Source: Balanoglossus misakiensis
Lineage: Eukaryota; Hemichordata
NCBI GenBank assembly: GCA_040954595.2
Contig: CM082591.2
Location: 11,408,001-11,472,000, forward strand
Length of the DNA stretch: 64,000 nucleotides
Reading direction: 5' to 3'
Each line of letters starts with the position of its first letter. Position 1 is the first letter of the stretch. The position numbers were made by a program, and so were the translations under genes. Below the pieces are notes generated by a model. It was not told the DNA's origin. It saw only the letters and a list, made by a program, of their open reading frames with translations, and did not search any database. Shown here in pieces: positions 60,306 to 64,000 of this stretch.

Positions 60306-61862
60306 GTGTTTGGAAGCAACCATGGAAATTTTAGAACTATCCGTCGATCTACTGAGTCTAGTGGAAAACTTTCTGATGCGCATAGGCCTATCACGTGTTT
60401 TGCGCATCACAACAGAATTAAATTAATAAACGTAGCTGTGTTTGGAAGCAACCATGGAAATTTTAGAACTATCCGTCGATCTACTGAGTCTAGTGGAAAA
60501 CTTTCTTATGCGCATAGGCCTATCATGTGTTTTGCGCATCACAACAGAATTAAATTAATAAACGTAGCTGTGTTTGGAAGCAACCATGGAAATGTTAGAA
60601 CTATCCGTCGATCTACTGAGTCTAGTGGAAAACTTTCTTATGCGCATAGGCCTATCATGTGTTTTGCGCATCACAACAGAATTAAATTAATAAACGTGGC
60701 TGTGTTTGGAAGCAACCATGAAAATTTTAGAACTATCCGTCGATCTACTGAGTCTAGTGGACAACTTTCTTATGCGCATAGGCCTATCATGTGTTTTGCG
60801 CATCACAAAAGAACTCGGTAAATAAACGAGGATGTGTTTGGAAGCATCCATGGAAATTCTAGAACTATCTGTCGATCTGCGGAGTCTATCAGAAAACTTT
60901 CTCATGCGCATAGGTCTATCGTGTGTTCTGCGAATCACAACAGATTTCCTCAAATAAACGAGGCTGTGTTTGGAAGCATTCATGGAAATTTTAGAACTAT
61001 CCGTCGATCTACAGAGTCCATCAGAAAACTTTCTCATGCGCATAGGTCTATCGTGTATTCTGCGCATCACAACAGATTTCCTTAAATAACGAGGCTGTGT
61101 TTGGAAGCAACCATGGAAATTTTAGAACTATCCGTCGATCTACTGAGTCTAGTGGAAAACTTTCTTATGCGCATAGGCCTATCATGTGTTTTGCGCATCA
61201 CAACAGAATTAAATTAATAAACGTAGCTGTGTTTGGAAGCAACCATGGAAATTTTAGAACTATCCGTCGATCTACTGAGTCTAGTGGAAAACTTTCTTAT
61301 GCGCATAGGCCTATCATGTGTTCTGCGCATCACAACAGAATTTTGTAAACAAACAAGGCAACCATGGAAACTTTAGAACTATCCGTCGATCTACAGAGTC
61401 TAGTGGAAAACTTTCTTATCCTCATAGGCCTATCATGTGTTCTGCGCATCACAACAGAATTTTGTAAACAAACAAGGCTGTGTTTGGAAGCAACCATGGA
61501 AACTTTAGAACTATCCGTCAATCTACAGAGTCTAGTGGAAAACTTTCTTATCCTCATAGGCCTATCATGTGTTCTGCGCATCACAACAGAATTTTGTAAA
61601 CAAACAAGGCAACCATGGAAACTTTAGAACTATCCGTCGATCTACAGAGTCTAGTGGAAAACTTTCTTATGCGCATAGGCCTATCATGTGTTCTGCGCAT
61701 CACAACAGAATTTTGTAAACAAACGTGGCTGTGTTTGGAAGCAACCATAGAAACTTTAGAACTATCCGTCGATCTACAGAGTCTATCAGTAAACTTTCTC
61801 ATGCGCATAGGTCTATCGTGTGTTCTGCGCATCACAACATATTTCCTTAAATAAACGAGGCT
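60306..61862 (+). repeat. HOR K, copy 2 (1557 bp)
   Basis: This is a near-identical tandem copy of K1. By eye only a handful of bases differ: CTACTGAGTC versus CTCCTGAGTC, CGTGGCTG versus CGTTGCTG, CCATAGAAAC versus CCATGGAAAC, and CATATTTCC versus CATATTACC. The low divergence marks it as one of the youngest duplications in the window. Confidence 0.92.
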
Positions 61863-62659
61863 GTGTTTGGAAGCAACCATGGAAATTTTAGAACTATCCA
61901 TCGATCTACTGAGTCTAGTCGAAAACTTTCTTATGCGCATAGGCATATCTATGTGTTCTGCGCATCACAACAGAATTCGGTAAATAAACGAGGGTGTGTT
62001 TGGAAGCAACCATGGAAATTTTAGAACTATCCGTCCATCTACAGAGTCTAGTGGAAAACTTTCTTATGCGCATAGGCTTATCTATGTGTTCTACGCATCT
62101 CAACAGAATTCGGTAAATAAACGAGGCTGTGTTTGGAAGCAACCATGGAAATTTTAGAACTATCCGTCCATCTACAGAGTCTAGTGGAAAACTTCCTTAT
62201 GCGCTTAGGCCTATCATGTGTCCTGCGCATCACAACAGAATTCAATTAATAAACGTGGCTGTGTTTGGAAGCAACCATGGAAATTTTAGAACTATCCGTC
62301 GATCTACAGAGTGTAGTCGAAAACTTTCTTATGCGCATAGACCTATCATGTGTTCTGCGCATCACAACAGAATTTTGTAAACAAACGAGGCTGTGTTTGG
62401 AAGCAACCATGGAAACTTTAGAACTACCCGTCGATCAACAGAGTCCAGTGGAAAACTTTCTTATGCGCATAGACCTATCTATCATATGTTCTGCGCATCA
62501 CAACAGAATTTTGTAAACAAACGAGGCTGTGTTTGGAAGCAACCATGGAAACTTTAGAACTATCCGTCGATCTACAGAGTCTAGTGGAAAACTTTTTTAT
62601 GCGCATAGGCCTATCATGTATTCTGCGCATCACAACAGATTTCCTTAAATAACGAGGCT
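61863..62659 (+). repeat. Block between K2 and K3, copied from the K lead-in
   Basis: 61879-62264 matches 57445-57830 (offset 4434) and 62348-62650 matches 58441-58740 (offset 3907 then 3911). About 600 bp of the lead-in is skipped between the two matches. A 4-bp duplication (ACCTATCTATCATATG, 62475) changes the offset. CATCTCAACAG (62097) and CGATCAACAG (62433) are private. Confidence 0.85.
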
Positions 62660-63716
62660 GTGTTTGTAAGCAACCATGGAAATTTTAGAACTATCCGTCG
62701 ATCTACTGAGTCTAGTGGAAAACTTTCTTATGCGCATAGGCCTATCATGTGTTTTGCGCATCACAACAGAATTAAATGATTAAACGTAGCTGTGTTTGGA
62801 AGCAACCATGGAAATTTTAGAACTATCCGTCGATCTACTGAGTCTAGTGGAAAACTTTCTTATGCGCATAGGCCTATCATGTGTTTTGCGCATCACAACA
62901 GAATTAAATTAATAAACGTAGCTGTGTTTGGAAGCAACCATGGAAATGTTAGAACTATCCGTCGATCTACTGAGTCTAGTGGAAAACTTTCTTATGCGCA
63001 TAGGCCTATCATGTGTTTTGCGCATCACAACAGAATTAAATTAATAAACGTGGCTGTGTTTGGAAGCAACCATGAAAATTTTAGAACTATCCGTCGATCT
63101 ACTGAGTCTAGTGGACAACTTTCTTATGTGCATAGGCCTATCATGTGTTTTGCGCATCACAAAAGAACTCGGTAAATAAACGAGGATGTGTTTGGAAGCA
63201 TCCATGGAAATTCTATAACTATCTGTCGATCTGCGGAGTCTATCAGAAAACTTTCTCATGCGCATAGGTCTATCGTGTGTTCTGCGAATCACAACAGATT
63301 TCCTCAAATAAACGAGGCTGTGTTTGGAAGCATTCATGGAAATTTTAGAACTATCCGTCGATCTACAGAGTCCATCAGAAAACTTTCTCATGCGCATAGG
63401 TCTATCGTGTATTCTGCGCATCACAACAGATTTCCTTAAATAACGAGGCTGTGTTTGGAAGCAACCATGGAAATTTTAGAACTATCCGTCGATCTACTGA
63501 GTCTAGTGGAAAACTTTCTTATGCGCATAGGCCTATCATGTGTTTTGCGCATCACAACAGAATTAAATTAATAAACGTAGCTGTGTTTGGAAGCAACCAT
63601 GGAAATTTTAGAACTATCCGTCGATCTACTGAGTCTAGTGGAAAACTTTCTTATGCGCATAGGCCTATCATGTGTTCTGCGCATCACAACAGAATTTTGT
63701 AAACAAACGTGGCTGT
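62660..63716 (+). repeat. HOR K, copy 3 (partial)
   Basis: It follows K2 from 60306 at 2354-bp offset through about 63702, then turns to a CGTGGCTGTGTTCTGAAGC unit where K2 has its first 119-bp unit. TTTGTAAGC (62665), AAATGATTAAACG (62775), TTATGTGCATAGG (63124) and TTCTATAAC (63211) are private. Confidence 0.9.
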
Positions 63717-64000
63717 GTTCTGAAGCAACCATGGAAATTTTAGAACTATCCATCGATCTACTGAGTCTAGTGGAAAACTTTCTTATGCGCATAGGCCTAT
63801 CATGTGTTCTGCGCATCACAACAGAATTTTGTAAACAAACGTGGCTGTGTTCTGAAGCAACCATGGAAATTTTAGAACTATCCATCGATCTACTGAGTCC
63901 AGTGGAAAACTTTCTTATGCGCATAGACCTATCTATCATATGTTCTGCGCATCACAACAGAATTTTGTAAACAAACGAGGCTGTGTTTGGAAGCAACCAT
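63717..64000 (+). repeat. Final units, running off the window
   Basis: Two adjacent units begin CTGTGTTCTGAAGCAACC and carry ATCCATCGATC, a single-unit duplication of a private variant. The second is fused to GAGTCCAGTGG and the 4-bp-duplicated ACCTATCTATCATATG (63928), as at 62475. The sequence stops in GAAGCAACCAT, so the array continues beyond. Confidence 0.9.

Larger units (their letters stand above)
4418..64000 (+). repeat. Satellite array, right arm (about 450 units)
   Basis: The same satellite continues without a break from the end of the transposon to the last base of the window, which lies inside a unit. Orientation never flips. Unit lengths are mostly 132 bp. Units with the CTATCTATG variant are 133 bp and units ending TTAAATAACG are 131 bp. 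Rarer deleted forms are 130, 124, 119 and 48 bp. These forms recur at fixed places in the HORs and act as tags. No unique sequence longer than a few bases interrupts this arm. The longest open frame is only 260 codons (29140-29922) and it crosses units through a 1-bp deletion, so it is not a conserved coding frame. Confidence 0.98.

Noticed and set aside
1-64000. CRISPR array
   Set aside because: The units abut directly with no unique spacers, the period is 132 bp, and there are no cas genes.
1-64000. Tandem gene array (for example 5S rRNA, snRNA or tRNA units)
   Set aside because: The 132-bp unit shows no internal control boxes, terminator T-runs at a fixed place, or recognisable RNA fold, and has no spacer/gene division.

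Overview
WHAT IT IS. The window is one continuous head-to-tail satellite DNA array. A roughly 132-bp unit (about 40% G+C) is repeated from base 1 to base 64000, about 480 copies, always in the same orientation. One 456-bp inverted-repeat transposable element (3962-4417) is the only non-satellite sequence. I see no protein-coding gene, tRNA, rRNA, CRISPR array or bacterial-type operon. The array runs off both ends. A satellite of this size with nested higher-order repeats (HORs), plus a non-autonomous terminal-inverted-repeat DNA transposon, points to a eukaryotic nuclear chromosome: centromeric, pericentromeric, subtelomeric or another heterochromatic block. I cannot name the organism from the sequence. 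WHY IT LOOKS FULL OF ORFs. The unit is 132 bp = 44 codons, so any frame that is open in one unit stays open in the next. This produces many overlapping frames of 60-260 codons on both strands. They end wherever a unit is 131 bp (junction ending TTAAATAACG) or 133 bp (CTATCTATG instead of CTATCATG). Differences between units fall on amino-acid-changing positions as freely as on silent ones, so I treat all of these frames as by-products. LAYOUT. Units fall into subtypes set by linked variants at four places: the junction, the region near unit position 31-45, the TATGCGCATAGGCCTAT dyad, and the second TGCGCA. Strings of subtypes repeat as HORs, which differ by region. A: 1-2070, two copies of a 1055-bp 8-mer. 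B: 2228-3248, a 1.02-kb block recurring at 16284-17304. Transposon: 3962-4417. C: 4550-18860, six copies of a 17-22-unit HOR, each starting at a 124-bp deleted unit; C1-C4 contain a nested 662-bp pentamer duplication. D: 19430-27821, a 1766/1767-bp HOR marked by a 48-bp remnant unit. E: 27822-30719, a 2108-bp HOR. F: 30720-38248, 2905-bp then 1716-bp HORs. G: 38249-43695, a 2771-bp HOR with a nested 1056-bp repeat. H: 43696-45639, mixed units. I: 45640-50530, a 923-bp 7-mer and its 2769-bp triple. J: 50127-57444, blocks of 527-924 bp between two copies of a 1.6-kb segment. K: 57445-64000, a 1557-bp HOR with 119-bp deleted units. HOW IT WORKS TOGETHER. The picture fits repeated unequal exchange and gene conversion. 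HOR lengths are whole numbers of units give or take a base or two, neighbouring HOR copies differ by gain or loss of whole units, and foreign blocks (B inside C5, C inside D4, E inside F1) are spliced in register. The transposon is present in only one HOR copy. The matching unit at about 7190 is an exact empty site, so the insertion appears younger than the local amplification. All similarity statements are by eye; no alignment was run.
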